From Cannabis sativa (taxonomy: Eukaryota; Streptophyta; Magnoliopsida; Rosales; Cannabaceae): a stretch of DNA of 64,000 nt. Positions 48,552 to 62,685 of the stretch are shown piece by piece. The position numbers were made by a program, and so were the translations under genes. The notes under the pieces are model-generated. The model made no database searches, was not told the origin of the DNA, and saw only the letters and a list, made by a program, of their open reading frames with translations. Numbering within the stretch: position 1 is the stretch's first letter; each line of letters begins with the position of its first letter. The stretch covers positions 70,669,595-70,733,594 of the forward strand of contig NC_083601.1 of assembly GCF_029168945.1 (NCBI RefSeq), read 5' to 3'.

Positions 48552-50408
48552 TGTTGGAAATTATTTTACCAGGATCTTAGATCTACTCACAAGTATGTTG
48601 ATTAACACCCTAAATATGAACTTTCTAAAACGATGAAATAAACACATATAAAATTTAGGAAACCTTACATTGGGTGCAGCGGAATTAAATGACTCCTTCC
48701 GTTCAGATCTCTAACCCTTGTATCCTTTCTGTCGCAGAGTATTATCAAGATCTGAACCTGGATCTCTTTCTCTGAATCTTTATTGCTGAAACTCCTTTTG
48801 CTGAAAATCTTTCTTCACGATCTTCCTCACTATGATTGAGCTATTGCTTGCTGTGTGTGGGCACTACTCTAATCACTAAGGGGTTTCGAAATATTCAAGG
48901 AAGAAGAGAGAGAGAGAGTGGCGGCCAAGGTAGAGAGAGAGGCTCAGGTTTTTCTGAATGAAAAGTGTGTAATTTTCCTGAAGCCTTCACTACCTATTTA
49001 TAGCATTCCACTAGGGTTAGGTTTGAATTATTTGGCATTAAAATAATGAAAATATCAGAGGTGAAACTCCTATAAAAGTGGCCGGCCATGGCTTATTGGA
49101 TTTGGGCCTCACTTTTGCAATTTTGCAGTTTTATCACTTTTGTATCTGATTTTCTCAAAAACGCCAATTTTCTAATTCAACCATTTAAATGTCAATTCTA
49201 ACTATTTAATAACTATAAATAATTATTAAATAATATTGTCATTTATCATATTTATTAATTGAACCATACAAAGTATCATAATTAACAAATATTCCCCTAA
49301 TAACTCTTTCTTTACAATTTCGCCCTTACTTGAGAATTATAATTGATTAATCAAAACCAATTACATGAGTCTTACAAACAAAATTATCTCAACTAGTGCG
49401 GGGACCATGGGTCTATATAACCGAGCTTCCAATTAGGAGATCAAGAATTTATCACTAAAATTCACTAACTTATTAATTCTTCGTTGAATCCACGCATAGA
49501 ACTTAGAATTGCACTCTCAGTATATAGAATGCTCTATATGTTCCACCATATAGACGCATCATTAGTTATCCATTGTTATAATCCTAATTTGATCAATGAT
49601 CCTCTAAATGAATGATCTACACTGCAAAGGGATTAGATTAACATTACACCCTACTATGTATTTTATCCTTAAAACACTTGACCCCGTATAAATGATATTT
49701 CAGCTTATGTGAAATGAGTACTCCACCATTTATGTTCGTTTGGTCAAGCTCGAAGGAGATCATCCTTTGCTTACTATTCGCCAGATAGAAGCTATAGATT
49801 CCATGTTTATGTTAGCGCTCCCACTCAATTGCACTACCGTGTTCCCAAAATGTACGTATCACCCTGACCTAAAAGTAGGCTTAACTAACAAATCAAAGAA
49901 AACGAATAGCCTTTCAAGATTGAGCCTAATCATAACAGGATTAAGAGCATTTGATCTAGGATCAACTAGGCGATATTGACTTGAATAGATTTTACGGTAA
50001 GTTTAATTAAATCTAAGTCAAAGTTCTATATCGGTCCCTTCCGATGCATAGTCCATGCATCCAACCTGAGCTATACTTTAACCAATGTTCTGGAAAGAAC
50101 ATAGCATTTCTCCAAATGCAAGTAAACTCTTGTTGAAGATTATCATATCAGTAAAACCCTGTGTCTGATAAATCTAGGAAACTTTATTCACATAGTCATG
50201 TTTACTTTCCAAAGTGATGACAACACAATAAACAGGATCAAGTATGTGAAAAGGGTTTAAGATGAATTTATAAATCACATAGACAAGCAATTGATAGAAT
50301 GAACCAAAACATACACAAATGAATGAAAAATACTTCTGTTTCTTTATTGATGTTGAATAAAATAGATTACATTGAAATGGAGTTTTATTTAGGGCATAAA
50401 ACCCAACA
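48552..50408 (-). repeat. 3' LTR of copia 2 (1857 bp)
   Basis: On the minus strand it starts TGTTGGGTTTTATGCCC and ends TAATTTCCAACA. TATA box at 49002-48994. It lacks the 25-base segment TAGTGAAAATTTCACAAATA-like present near 54335 in copia 3. Confidence 0.92.
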
Positions 50409-50418
50409 AACTCCCACT
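50409..50418 (-). promoter_or_regulatory. Polypurine tract of copia 2
   Basis: AGTGGGAGTT on the minus strand directly before the LTR. Copia 3 has the same at 55435-55444. Confidence 0.85.
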
Positions 50419-50437
50419 TGCACTAATATAAAACTAA

Positions 50438-53400
50438 TCAGTACATATCAATTAATCCTAAATTCTGACGGTGCTTTTCAAAGGCTGTCACGGCCAAGAC
50501 TTTGGTAAATGGATCAGCTAGGTTGTCCTCTGTGTCAACTTTCTCAACTAGTACATCCCCTCTTGCCACGTATTCTCTGATAATGTGATACTTCCTTTCA
50601 ATGGGTTTGCTTCTCTTGTGGCTTCGAGGTTCTTTACTGTTTGCTATTGCTCCATTGTTATCACAAAGTAGGACCAGAGGCTTTTCCATTCCAGGAACGA
50701 CACCTATACTGGTGAAGAACTTTCTTAGCCAGACAAGTTCCTTAGCAGCTTCAGCTGCATCCATGTATTCAGCTTCCATAGTTGAGTCCGATATCGTGGT
50801 TTGTTTTGCACTTCTCCAAACCACTGCTCCACCCCCAAGAGTAAACACCATCCCAGATTTAGATTTGCTGTCTTCAAGACTTGCCTGGAAATCTGAATCA
50901 GTGTAGCCTATGGGATTTATGCACCACCCTTGTAGACTAACACAAGATTCCTTGTACTCTTTAAGTATTTCAGAATATACTTAACTGCATTCCAATGTTC
51001 ATGTCCTGGATTAGACTGATACCTGCTCACGATTCCCATTGCATAACAGATGTCAGGTCTAGTGCATAACATTGCATACATTAGACTTCCAACTGCAGAG
51101 GCATAGGGAATTTTTGCCATGTCCTTTATCTCTTGAGGATCAGTCGGAGATTGTACCTTAGATAGACGAATACCATATCTAGAAGGCATGTTTGCGCGAT
51201 TGGTGTTATTCATGGAGAATCTCTCTAAGACTTTGTCTATGTAGGTTGTTTGAGAGAGAGCAAGAGATCTGTTCTTCCGGTTTCTGATAATCTGAATACC
51301 AAGAACGTAGGTTGCTTCACCCAAATCTTTCATATCAAATTGAGTGTTGAGCCATTCTTTGATGTGAGTCATTTTCTTGACATTGTTTCCAATAATCAAA
51401 ATGTCATCAACATAAAGGACCAGGAATACTACTATTTGGTCTTCCTTGAGTTGGTAAACACAAGGTTCATCTTCATTCTGAAGAAAGCCGTAGGTCTTAA
51501 TGATTTCATCAAACCTTTTGTTCCATGAGCGAGAAGCTTGCTTAAGTCCATAGATAGACCTATTTAATTTGCAAACTTTCTTTTCCTGCCCAGGAAGAAC
51601 ATAACCTCTGGTTGCTCCATATATATGGTTTCTTCAAGTACCCCATTAAGGAAGGCAGTCTTGACATCCATTTGCCAGATTTCATAATCGAAAGCAGCAG
51701 CTATGGAGAGAAGAATTCGGATGGATTTGAGCATGGCAACAGGACTAAAAGTTTCCTCATAGTCAACGCCTTCTCTTTGGGTATAACCCTTGGCTACAAG
51801 TCTAGCTTTAAAAGTTTCGACTTCGCCTCCAGCTCCTCTTTTCTTCTTGTAAACCCACTTGCATCCTATCGGATGATAGTCGTCAGGTGCGTCTACATAT
51901 TCCCAGACTATGTTCTTTTTCATGGAATCCATTTCTGAATCCATGCCGGCCGACCATCGTTTCCGTTGCGGACTAGCCATTGCCTGTTTATAGGTTAATG
52001 GATCGTCATCAATACCGTCACTTACGACCATATTGATTTCACCATCCAAGCAATAACGAGCTAGTTTTGTTGAAACCCTCCCACTACGACGAGGTGCGGT
52101 GATCTTCTGAACAGAAACTTTAGTAGTAGATTTCTCAGTTTGTTCAACTGAGGGAGTAGGATTATCCTCTTCACGTGTGGAGGAGGACGGAACATTGGAA
52201 GGACTTAAATCTGATAGCAATTCCTCTAGAACAACTTTACTTTTCGGTTTGTTGTCTTTAATATAGTTCTCTTCAAGGAAAGTAGCATTTGTAGAAACAA
52301 ACACTTTGTTATCCTTGTGACTATAAAATAGTCCACCCCTAGTCTCTTTAGAATTTCCGAAAAACATGCATACTTCAGTACGTGATTCAAGTTTGCCTTC
52401 TTTCTTTCTTAAGACATGAGCAGGGCACCCCCAAATTCTGTAATGGCGTAAACTAGGTGTACGACAATTCCAAAGTTCAACGGGTGTCTTAGGGACTGCT
52501 TTAGATGGAACAACATTTAAAATGTCATTTGCCATCTGAATAGCATATCCCCAGAAGGACGTAGACAGAGTTGAATAACTCAACATAGACCTAACCATTT
52601 CTAAAAGACTGTGATTTCTTCTTTCTACAACTCCATTTTGTTGTGGAGTGCCTGGGGCAGTGTATTGGGATTCAATTCCAAGTTCAATTAAATGATCGTT
52701 GAACTGGATATCCATATATCCTCCACCCCTATCAGTTCGCAAGATCTTTAATGATTTACCTAATTGGTTTTGGGCCAAAGCATTAAATTCTTGAAACTTT
52801 TCAAACGTTTCAGATTTCTTTTGCATTAGGTAAAGAAAACTATATCTAGAGAAATCGTCAATGAAAGTGACAAAATACTCATAACCACCTGGGGCTTTGA
52901 CATTCAAAGGTCCGCAGACATCGGAATGCACTAAACCTAGGGGCATTTTGGCATGCTCTCCCTTTGCAGAGAAAGAACGTTTAGTCATTTTTCCTTCTAG
53001 GCAGGACTCGCATACTGGCAGTTCACCTAAGATGACATTTTTCAGTGGACCGCCTTTGGTTAGCCTATTGAGTCTATCAAAGCCTATATGACCTAAACGT
53101 AAATGCCATAGATAAGTTTGATCATCATTATCAATCTCTTTTCTTTGGAGGTTTCTAGGTTTAGCTACCTTGAAAAGTTCACTACTTAGTGAGATTTGAG
53201 TATTCGGTCTTAAAACATAAAGCCCTTGTTCCATTGTAGCAACACATATTTGAAATCCATTACGAGAAATTGTACAGTTTGTACTCGAAAAATTCAATAT
53301 ATAAGATTGTGTTTGCAAACATGAGACACTAATCAAGTTTCTACTAAAGTTTTGAATAAATAAAACATTTTCTAAAATGAAAAATCTTTGTTGAAACTTG

Positions 53401-53537
53401 ATGCGGTCTTTTCCTCTAGCTTTGACCGACACTAACTCGCCATTGCAAACTTTAAGCTTTAACTCTCCTGGAAGCAGATTTTCCCAAGTTTCAAGCAACT
53501 GCAGTGAAGAACATACATGGTTAGTAGACCCAGAATC
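50438..53537 (-). pseudogene. Copia 2 pol: protease to RNase H
   Basis: Reads from the protease active-site Asp (53537) through WHLRLGH...CESC, integrase Asp (VHSDVCGPL), Asp (LRTDRGGGY) and Glu (NGVVERRNHS). Reverse transcriptase keeps LVAKGYTQREGVDYEETF and YVDD (51414-51403). RNase H ends at 50438 (STMEAEYMDAAEAA, VLLCDNNGAIA, DNLADPFTKVL). One base is missing near 51607 (after MEQPE) and one near 50920 (after VYKGGA), by comparison with copia 1. No in-frame nonsense change is evident elsewhere. The N-terminal part before the protease is not in the window. Confidence 0.93.
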
Positions 53538-55434
53538 TGTTGGAATTTATTTTACCAGGATCTTAGATCTACTCACAAGTATGTTTATTAATATCCTAAA
53601 TAAGAACTTTCTAAAACGATAAATTAAACACATATAAAGTTTAAGAAACCTTACATTGGGTGCAGCGGAATAATATGACTCCTTCCGTTCAGATATCTAG
53701 CCCTTGATTCCTTTCTGTAGCAGAGCATTATCAATATCTGAACCTAGATCTCTTTCTCTAAATCTTTGATGCTGAAACTCCTTTTTGCTGAAAGTCTTTC
53801 TTCACGATCTTCCTCACTATGATTGAGGTATCACTTGCTGTGTGTGGGCACTACTCATACACTAAGGATTTCGAAATTTAAGAGAGAAGAAAGAGAGAAA
53901 GGAGTGGTCGGCCAGATAAAGAGAGAGAAGGCTCAGGTTTTTCTGAATCAGAAGTGTCAGAAGAAAAGTGTGTAAATTCCCTGAAGCCTTCACTATCTAT
54001 TTATAGCATTCCACTAGGGTTAGGTTTGAATTATTTGGCATTAAAATAATGAAAATATCAGAGGTAAATTCCTATAAGAGTGGCCGGCCCTATATATGTG
54101 GATTTGGGCCTCACTTTTTGCAATTTTGCAGTTTTATCTTTTCTGCATCTGATTTTCTCAAAAACGTCAATTTTCAAATTTAACCATTTAAATGCTAATT
54201 CTAACTATTTACTAACTATAAATAATTATTAAATAATATTGTCATTTATCATATTTATTCATTGAACCATACAAAGTATCATAATTAACAATTATGCCCC
54301 TAAAACTCTTTCTTTTCAATTTTGCCCTTACTTAGTGAAAATTTCACAAATAGACATAGTCTAATTTGAGAATTACAATTGATTAATCAAAACCAATTAT
54401 ATGAGTCTTACAAGCAATATTATCTCAACTATTGGGGGGACCATGGGTCTATATAACCGAGCTTCCAATAAGTAGATCAAGAATTTATTACTAAAATTCA
54501 CTAACTTATTAATTCTTCGTTGAATCCACGCATAGAACTTAGAATTGCACTCTCAGTTATATAGAATGCTCTATATGTTCCACGATATACACATCATTAG
54601 TTATCCATTGTTATAATCCTAATTTGATCACTGATCCTCTATATGAATGATCTACATTGTAAAGGGATTAAATTACCGTTACACCCTACAATGTATTTAT
54701 TCCTTAAAACACTTGACCCCGTATAAATGATATTTCAGCTTATGTGAAATGAGTACTCCACCATTTATGTTCGTTTGGTCAAGCTCGAAGGAGATCATCC
54801 TTTGCTTACTATTCACCAGATAGAAGCTATAGATTCCATGTTTATGCTAGCGCTCCCACTCAATTGCACTACCGTGTTCCCAAAATGTACGTATCACCCT
54901 GACCTAAAAGTAGGCTTAACTAACAAATCAAAGAACACGAATAGCCTTTCAAGATTGAACCTAATCGTAACAGGATTAAGAACATTTGATCTAGGATCAA
55001 CTTGGCGATATTAACTTGAATAGATTTTACGGTAAATTTAATTAAATCTAAGTCAAAGTTCAATATCGGTCCCTTCCGATGCATACTCCATGCATCCAAC
55101 CTCAGCTTTACTTTAACCAATGTTCTGGAAAGAACATAGCACTTCTCCAAATGCAAGTAAACTCTGTTGTAGATTATCATATCAGTAAAACCCTATGTCT
55201 GATAAATCTAGGAAACTTTATTCACATAGTCATGTTTACTTTCCAATGTGTTGACGGCACAATAAACAGGATCAAGTATGTGAAAAGGGTTTCAGATGAA
55301 TTTACACATTATGTACATATAATCATGAAATAAATCATGTGAACCATGCAACATTAAATGTTATTTTTGATCTACATTAATAAGTAAATCTGATTATATT
55401 GAAATGAGTTTTATTTAGGGCATAAAACGCAACA
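53538..55434 (-). repeat. 3' LTR of copia 3 (1897 bp)
   Basis: On the minus strand it starts TGTTGCGTTTTATGCCC and ends TAAATTCCAACA. It is followed in plus order by the polypurine tract complement AACTCCCACT at 55435. TATA box at 54005-53997. Confidence 0.93.
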
Positions 55435-55444
55435 AACTCCCACT

Positions 55445-57770
55445 TGCACTAATATAAAACAAAAAGTGTGTTTCAAATAATCTCAACACCTTGATATGCA
55501 AATCAAGTGTAGTAGTAGTAAACTCCTCGTAATAGGATCTGAAAGGTTGAATTAACCACAACCTTTCCTCCACTACTACTCTTCCTTTAATCACAAAATC
55601 ATTGATAATGTGAAATTCCTCTCTATATGTGTACTCTTCTTGGGATAGTGGATTTTATACCTTTGGCAACTACTTCTTGGTTATTCAGGAAGTGACACAA
55701 GTAGTAAAGGCAATTTGGAATGGTGCCAAAAATGTATAGAACTTTCCTTAGACTGAATAAGTACGTTTCCTGCAACTTTAACATTTAGTCCCTATCTGGT
55801 ACAGCTAGAGACTTCAGATAGGTTTTTACACTTCTCCAAAATCACTATTCCACCCCCAGAGTAATCACCATCTTATCAGAATGATTTACTAGCACAAAGG
55901 CAAATTTTGAAATCTGATATGGTGTAGTCTAAGAGTTTTAAACACACCCTCATAGACTAACATATAGTTCCTCTTCTTAATCTTAGGATTTACTTGATTG
56001 TCTTCCAATGTTCTTCTCCTGGATTAATCTGATACCTACTCATTACTCCCACTCAACAGCAGGTGTCTGGTCTAAGGCATACAAAAGCATATCTAAGACC
56101 TCTCACTGTTGATTTAGGAAATTCTTTCATGGCTTTATCTTTTCTGGAATAGTTGAGACTTTTCCTTAAATAAATAAAATCTATGTCTAAGAAGTTGTGA
56201 AGCTTCTATAGATTGCCATTAGAAAGAAAATGCTTTAGCATCTTACTAAAGTAAGTTGCTTGCATTAGAGTAAGTAATTACCAGGTATACCACAAGCAAT
56301 AGGTTTAGATAAACTCAAACCTATAATACTAGGAACAGGAAGTTTGTTAAGTCCATTGAATAGACTTATAAACGAAAATTTCCTTTTATGTCCTTGTAAT
56401 AGAAAACTTTAGGTTATTCCATGTGACTGGATTAAACCATAGTTCTTTTTGGCTTTCTTCTTAGTTTCTTATCTTGACAATCCATTACTTGTTTAAACTC
56501 ACAATGGATTTTAATCACTAGTGTCTCCCAAGTCATAAGAAGGTGAGTTCCTAGAAACTCTCCCACTACGACAAGGTACCGTGAATTATGTCGAAGAAAA
56601 CTAAATGGTATTGATCTCTTCGGTTGTGACAAGACAACAGAGGCAGTGGGATCATCATATGTCAAATAAGATGATAGAACAATTTTGGAATCAAGAATTA
56701 AATATCTCCTTTATTTGCTACTTTATTTTCAGACTTAGTCATTTTCTTAGAAAAGTAGTATTTGTTTAAACAAACACTTTCTTATCTATTGACTATGGGA
56801 TGGTCCACCCCTAATCAATTAGAATAGCTAACAAACCATGGTTAACAGTTCTAGCTTTTCTTAAGATTTTGATTAGGTCATCCATGAATCTAGTAATGAT
56901 TTACATTAAGTATACAACAATTGCATCATTCTGAAATTGTATTACAATAGAAGGAATTAGGCAACGACTAGTAACTAATCATCAACATGCAACTCGAAAT
57001 TTCTGGGGAGGTAAGTTTGGATATAATTCAAAAATCAATTTAATGATCTTTGAACTGCATATCTACTAACTAGTTCTCCACCCCTATCAGTTCGCAAGAT
57101 CTTTAACCACTTACCTTAATGGTTTTAACCATTGCTAGAAATTAATGAAATTTTTCAAACATTTCAAATTTCTTGCTAAAAGGGATAATCTAGAGTTATC
57201 GTTTTAAGAATACAACGAAAAACTCAGATCCACCCCTGAATGTACATCCATCTGCGAATGAGATGAACTACTTTCAGTGGATATAGGCATATTAACTCTT
57301 TGTAGAGATTGATCTTGTCAAATCCACTATGAACAAGATACAAATGCCATAGATTAAAAAACATGTGGTAGTGTCTTTTGATGACTTAGGTTTAGTTACC
57401 TCAAAGAATTCTTAGAATAGTGCAAGTGGATCCTGGTCACAGAATACCTAACTCATATTCCATACAGTTTGAATCCATTAATAAAAGATGGATATTAAAC
57501 ACTTGAGAAAGTGTAACTATATTGTATTTGGAATAAGAAAATTTCTATTTGGAATCTAAAATTAAAGTCAAAGACTTAAAATTTATACCAAATATAATTA
57601 GTAATTCTATCTTGGACCACCACTACAATTTAATTCTAAGTCTGATTTGCCCATACAAGTATGAGATTTCTAAGATTGAGGATTTATATCAATTGGGAAT
57701 AGAATTTCGGGATTATAATCATAAGCGCCATTTAATTCCTTAAGAGAAAATATAGAATGACATGAAATGA
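55445..57770 (-). pseudogene. Copia 3 pol relic
   Basis: DNA alignment to copia 2 pol is recognisable in the same order: the CACTTCTCCAAA and CCACCCCCA blocks of RNase H (about 55830), the CTGGATTA(A/G)(T/A)CTGATACCT block (about 56020), and the CCACCCCTATCAGTTCGCAA integrase block (about 57078). Identity looks like only about two thirds, and no frame exceeds about 77 codons in either strand. No domain is complete. It cannot encode a working enzyme. Confidence 0.8.
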
Positions 57771-60700
57771 TTTATAGACCATTCATGCAATGATATGTTT
57801 TGAAGTTAATTCAAAATGAATAAGCTAAGAGGAATTAGGATAATTTCATTTATAAATAAGAATCCAACGATGCTTCGATTAGCGAAAGTCAAAGTAATCT
57901 TATTTATACAATCTTCTTGTTTCATATCGTAAAAATACTAGTCTAAGGTGTCATCAATTGATGAACAGCTAGATGTCACATATACAATATTTATCTTTCG
58001 AGATCTAACACTATTATGTATGTCTAATGGTGAAAATCCACTAGGGATTTATCTCATTAGATAAACAAGCCAAGTTAAACCAACAATGAAGATTCGAAAT
58101 TAAACTACAACTTAATAACAGAAAATAACATGGTTCAATATAAATTCATACACAATTCAGAAATTATAAGCATATAGCAAGTAGGAATGACAAGTGAAAA
58201 TACTAAAACATACAATCCTAAATAATTTCCAAGGTTTTCAACAAACTGATATCAGTGTCCCGTTTAGGTGAGAGTCAAAGCTACCATTCATTGAATAGAG
58301 TTGTCAGCTCGTCTAAAATGTTAAACATTCTAGCAACCTTTTATTCGATCAAGATTGGAATTCAACATTGTCCCGTTTAGGCGAGAGTCAAGGCAATTCT
58401 ATCTTATGAGCTTCCACCATTGTTTCATAATTTGCAAGTCAAGTATGGTCGCCACCATTAGGGTGATCCATACCATACAAAACACTTACAAACTACTTAT
58501 CATGCGAGGTTAAACGGTGCGAAATTGCTAATGAACGTTCCTCCATTAGGGAGGATTACTCACTAAAACAAACGCGGTGTAAAACCCACAATGGAGATCG
58601 AATATCTTAATAATAAAGCTCATTATTTAAAGAGAGTTGTATTTTCTTTGATTTTTATTTAATCTATTTATTTTAAATATATATTTATTTAATTAAAATT
58701 TCCAATTTAGAATAAAAAATTCTAAATATAAATTTTAATTTAATATTTATAAATTTTACTTAGATGGATAAGAAAATAACATGAATTATTTCCATCTTAG
58801 TAATAATTTCCAATAAATATTTAGAAAAATATTCAATTTAAGTTGTTACAAAATTAATTTAAATTAATTTACAACTCAAATTTAATTTTCTATAAATATA
58901 TATTGCATTTCGAAAAATTGAAGTATTCAAGGATACAATCTTCGAAAATGCATGTTAAAATAAAAAATTAATCCTGGAAAAATTATTCTAATTTAATGTT
59001 GGCCCAAAATTAATTAATAAAATTAATTTACAACAAAAAGTATAATTTTCCTATTTAATTAAATATATAATAAAAATTTCAAATATTTAAGTATGATGAT
59101 GAAAATCAACTTAAATATTAATTTTCTATTTAATTAAATACACTAGAAAAATACTTCAAGCAAAAAAAAAATATCACCTATCTAGATTTTCCTTTGACTA
59201 ATTAATTCAATTTCTAATAATATACTTTAATTCAATTTATTTTAAATTAATCAATAAATGAAAAAATCATTGATTTAAGTTGGTCCAAAAATTAATAAAT
59301 AATTAATTTACAACTTAATCTATTTTTCAAAATAAAATTTGAAATTCCAGCATTTAAGAACTGCAATTTCGAAAATTGATTAATAAAATAAAGAAAAATA
59401 TATTTTACTTCATTTATTTTAATTAATCATTAAATGAAAAAATCATTGATTTAAGTTGGTCCAAAATTAAAATAAATAATTTACAACTTTAATCTATTTT
59501 TCAAATAAAATTCGAAATTCCAGCATTTAAGAAATGCAATTTCGAAATTTGATTAATAAAATAAAGAAAAATATATTTTGAAAATTATTTAAATTTAGTT
59601 GAAAAAATAAATTTCAACCAAAAAATAATTTTCTATTTAATTAAGTTTCATGAAAAAGAAATATTTAAGTATCATGATGAAAATCAACTTAGATATTTCA
59701 TTTTCAAATTAATTAAATGTATTAAATTCAAGAAATAAATATCTAAGTGTAGAGAAGGCTTAATTATTAATCTCTAGTTTAATACTAGGAAAAAATAAAT
59801 TGTACCAAAATTAATTATCTAAAATAATTAATTTCACAATATATAATATTTTCCTATTTAATATTAGAAATAATAAGTAGTCTAGAAATAACTATCTAGA
59901 AAATATCTTATTTGACTAAGTATCTTTTCCACAAAATTTGAAAAAACATATCTAATTTAAGTTGTATTAGAAAAAATCTAGAACTTAAATATTTTTCAAA
60001 TTTAAATTTAATTAAATATCAGAAATTAAGTTGTAACCACTTAATTTAAAAATATTCCATTTTAAGTTAATATTCGAAAAGATATTAACTTAAAAAATAT
60101 CTAAAATATTCCATTTTAAGTTAATATTCGAAAATATATTAACTTAAAAAATATCTAAATAATCTTAATAACCAATGCCTAAAATTCCTCAACTTAATTT
60201 TGAAATTTTAAATCCAAAAGATATTCAGATTTAAGTTGGTTAGTTGTAAATAACTAAATATCAACTTAAATAGGAATATTTAATGAAAAATTTAAATTAA
60301 GCTCCAGAAAGAATCTAGATGGTTATAATTCTATATTTAATTAAATACAAGAAAATACATATAGTTTAGCTTAGAATAAATAATTCTTTAAATTATAATT
60401 TTCTTAAATTAATTTCAAAATAAATGAAATTAATTATGTTGCTAATCAATTTTATTAGGTTAAACTAGTTTAATTAACCTAGTACAGTTATTCAAATCAG
60501 GCAAATGGGCCTTCACAATTGGGGTGGTTCATGTGAGGGGGTGCTGGGTTCAGTATGTCGTACCCACTACTATGGCTCCCAACTCTCACACAAGGCCCAA
60601 AAGAGAGGAATTTAACCTTAAAATGAACAACTGTTATTAATTGAATAAGCCCAAAAAACTAAATGGGCCTAAATAAAATCTATCAAAAACTATGATATTT

Positions 60701-61988
60701 TATTTAGCAACATTAACCTATATGCATCTATAATGAAATTAAACACATAGGCTCACACAGGCACACTTTGGATGGGTCCTATCATTTTGCTAGGTCATAC
60801 ACAGATGAAAGAAGATTGTAAATTTACCTGTTACAAATTATTATCTTGACCAAGGGAGCCATCAGATCATTAGATCTGGCAAAAAGTAACCATGACTATT
60901 TGCAATCAAGTAATAATAGGTTTTGAAAACCTACACACAAGTTAAAACACATACTCCTGCAACAAGGTTAGCTGGATAGTTGGATGTAGCATTTATTTAA
61001 TTTTAAATTAAATAATTAATTTCAAAAATAATTAATTAAATAAAAAATAATTTTCGAAAATTGTTTAAAAAAAAATTGAATAATTCGAAATTTAAAAAAA
61101 AAAAAATTAAATTTAAAATTAAACCTACAATTTTTAAAAATTAGGTTTCAACCAACCTAAATATCATTTCAAAATTTGCTAACTACTTTTAAAATTTAAA
61201 TGTTATTTTATAAATAAAAATTAAATAAAAAATTAAAAAAGATAAATGAATATCTTTTTCAGATTTTAAATGTAATTTAAATAAATAAAATAACAAAATT
61301 TAAAAGTTAGCAAAATATCTTACATCTATTTAAAATTACATGATTATAGTTATCTTGTTTTAAATTTAAATAAGGTCAAATTATTTAAAAAGAAAAAGAT
61401 TTAATTTAAAAATTTAAAATCTGACCTTAAATTTAAAAATAAGATAAGATATAATCAAATTTAAAAATAAGATAGATTATTAAGCAAAAAAGATAGATAC
61501 TAACTATTTTCAAATTCAAATTACACTAATATCTTGAATTAAATTTAAAAAATATTAAATTAATTCATAATGATAATTAGAATTGAATTAGGAATAGTAA
61601 TAGTATAAATATAGAACTACTCAAAAAATCGGAAGTTAATTCCATGAAAAAGCATGAAAAATCGAAGAAAAACAAAAAAATTGTGAGCTGTACGGACAGT
61701 TTTCGCGATCGCAGGAAAATTTCAACACAACTCCGTTTTTTCCGAATCTTCAAAAAATCATAACTAATTCAAATTAAATCGAAATTAAGTTCTGTAAAAA
61801 AGTAACTTGCTTAATTTTTTCCATAATATCCAATAAAAATAATTCCAAAAACAGATATTCAATTATTTTTAACAAAAATTCACAAACACCAATCAATCAT
61901 CAAATAACACTCAATACAACATGATACCATCCAAAAACAAACAAACAATCGTTTTAAAGTAAAAATTTCTTGCAAGTAAATCAATTAC
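57771..61988 (-). other. AT-rich noncoding leader of copia 3
   Basis: A 4.2-kb leader in the place of gag, shared with copia 1 (9042-11949) and with 5374-6205. Some blocks are duplicated within it: about 59330-59400 and 59500-59580 share a GCATTTAAGAA(A/C)TGCAATTTCG core, and an AATATTCCATTTTAAGTTAA block occurs near 60049 and 60106. No gag-like protein is seen. Confidence 0.7.
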
Positions 61989-62004
61989 CATGGCTCTGAG
62001 GCCA
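61989..62004 (-). promoter_or_regulatory. Primer-binding site of copia 3
   Basis: TGGCCTCAGAGCCATG on the minus strand, two bases after the LTR end, identical in its first 14 bases to copia 1. Confidence 0.8.
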
Positions 62005-62006
62005 GT

Positions 62007-62685
62007 TGTTAGAATTTATTTTACCAGGATCTTAGATCTACTCACAAGTATGTTTATTAACATCCTAAATAAGAACTTTCTAAAACGATAAATTAAACAC
62101 ATATAAAGTTTAAGAAACCTTACATTGGGTGCAGCGGAATAATATGACTCCTTCCGTTCAGATATCTAGCCCTTGATTCCTTTTTGTAGCAGAGCATTAT
62201 CAATATCTGAACCTGGATCTCTTTCTCTAAATCTTTGATGCTAAAACTCCTTTTTGCTGAAAGTCTTTCTTCACGATCTTCCTCACTATGATTGAGGTAT
62301 CACTTGCTGTGTGTGGGCACTACTCATACACTAAGGATTTCGAAATTTAAGAGAGAAGAAAGAGAGAAAGGAGTGGTCGGCCAGATAGGGAGAGAGAAGG
62401 CTCAGGTTTTTCTGAATTAGAAGTGTCAGAAGAAAAGTGTGTAAATTTCCTGAAGCCTTCACTATCTATTTATAGCATTCCACTAGGGTTAGGTTTGAAT
62501 TATTTGGCATTAAAATAATGAAAATATCACAGGTAAATTCCTATACGAGTGGACGGCCGTATATATGTGGATTTGGGCCTCACTTTTTGCAATTTTGCAG
62601 TTTTATCTTTTCTGCATCTGATTTTCTCAAAAACGCCAATTTTCAAATTCAACCATTTAAATGCCAATTCTAACTATTTAATAAC
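62007..62685 (-). repeat. 5' LTR of copia 3, 3' portion
   Basis: Matches 53538-54216 closely. Interrupted at 62685/62686 by the inverted chromovirus LTR. TATA box at 62474-62466. Confidence 0.93.

Larger units (their letters stand above)
48552..53537 (-). mobile_element. Copia 2: Angela-like element, pol and 3' LTR
   Basis: Minus strand: pol (53537-50438), polypurine tract, 3' LTR (50408-48552). Its 5' part is displaced beyond the window by insertion of copia 3 at 53537/53538. It has the best-preserved pol of its family here, with two single-base deletions. Confidence 0.9.
53538..62685 (-). mobile_element. Copia 3: nonautonomous Angela-like element with relic pol
   Basis: 3' LTR 53538-55434, polypurine tract, pol relic (to about 57770), noncoding leader, primer-binding site (62004-61989) and 5' LTR from 62007, cut at 62685. 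The two LTRs differ at about 17 of 680 positions by hand count. The internal pol is far more decayed than that, which suggests the element was already defective when it last moved. Its right target duplication is not visible. Confidence 0.88.
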
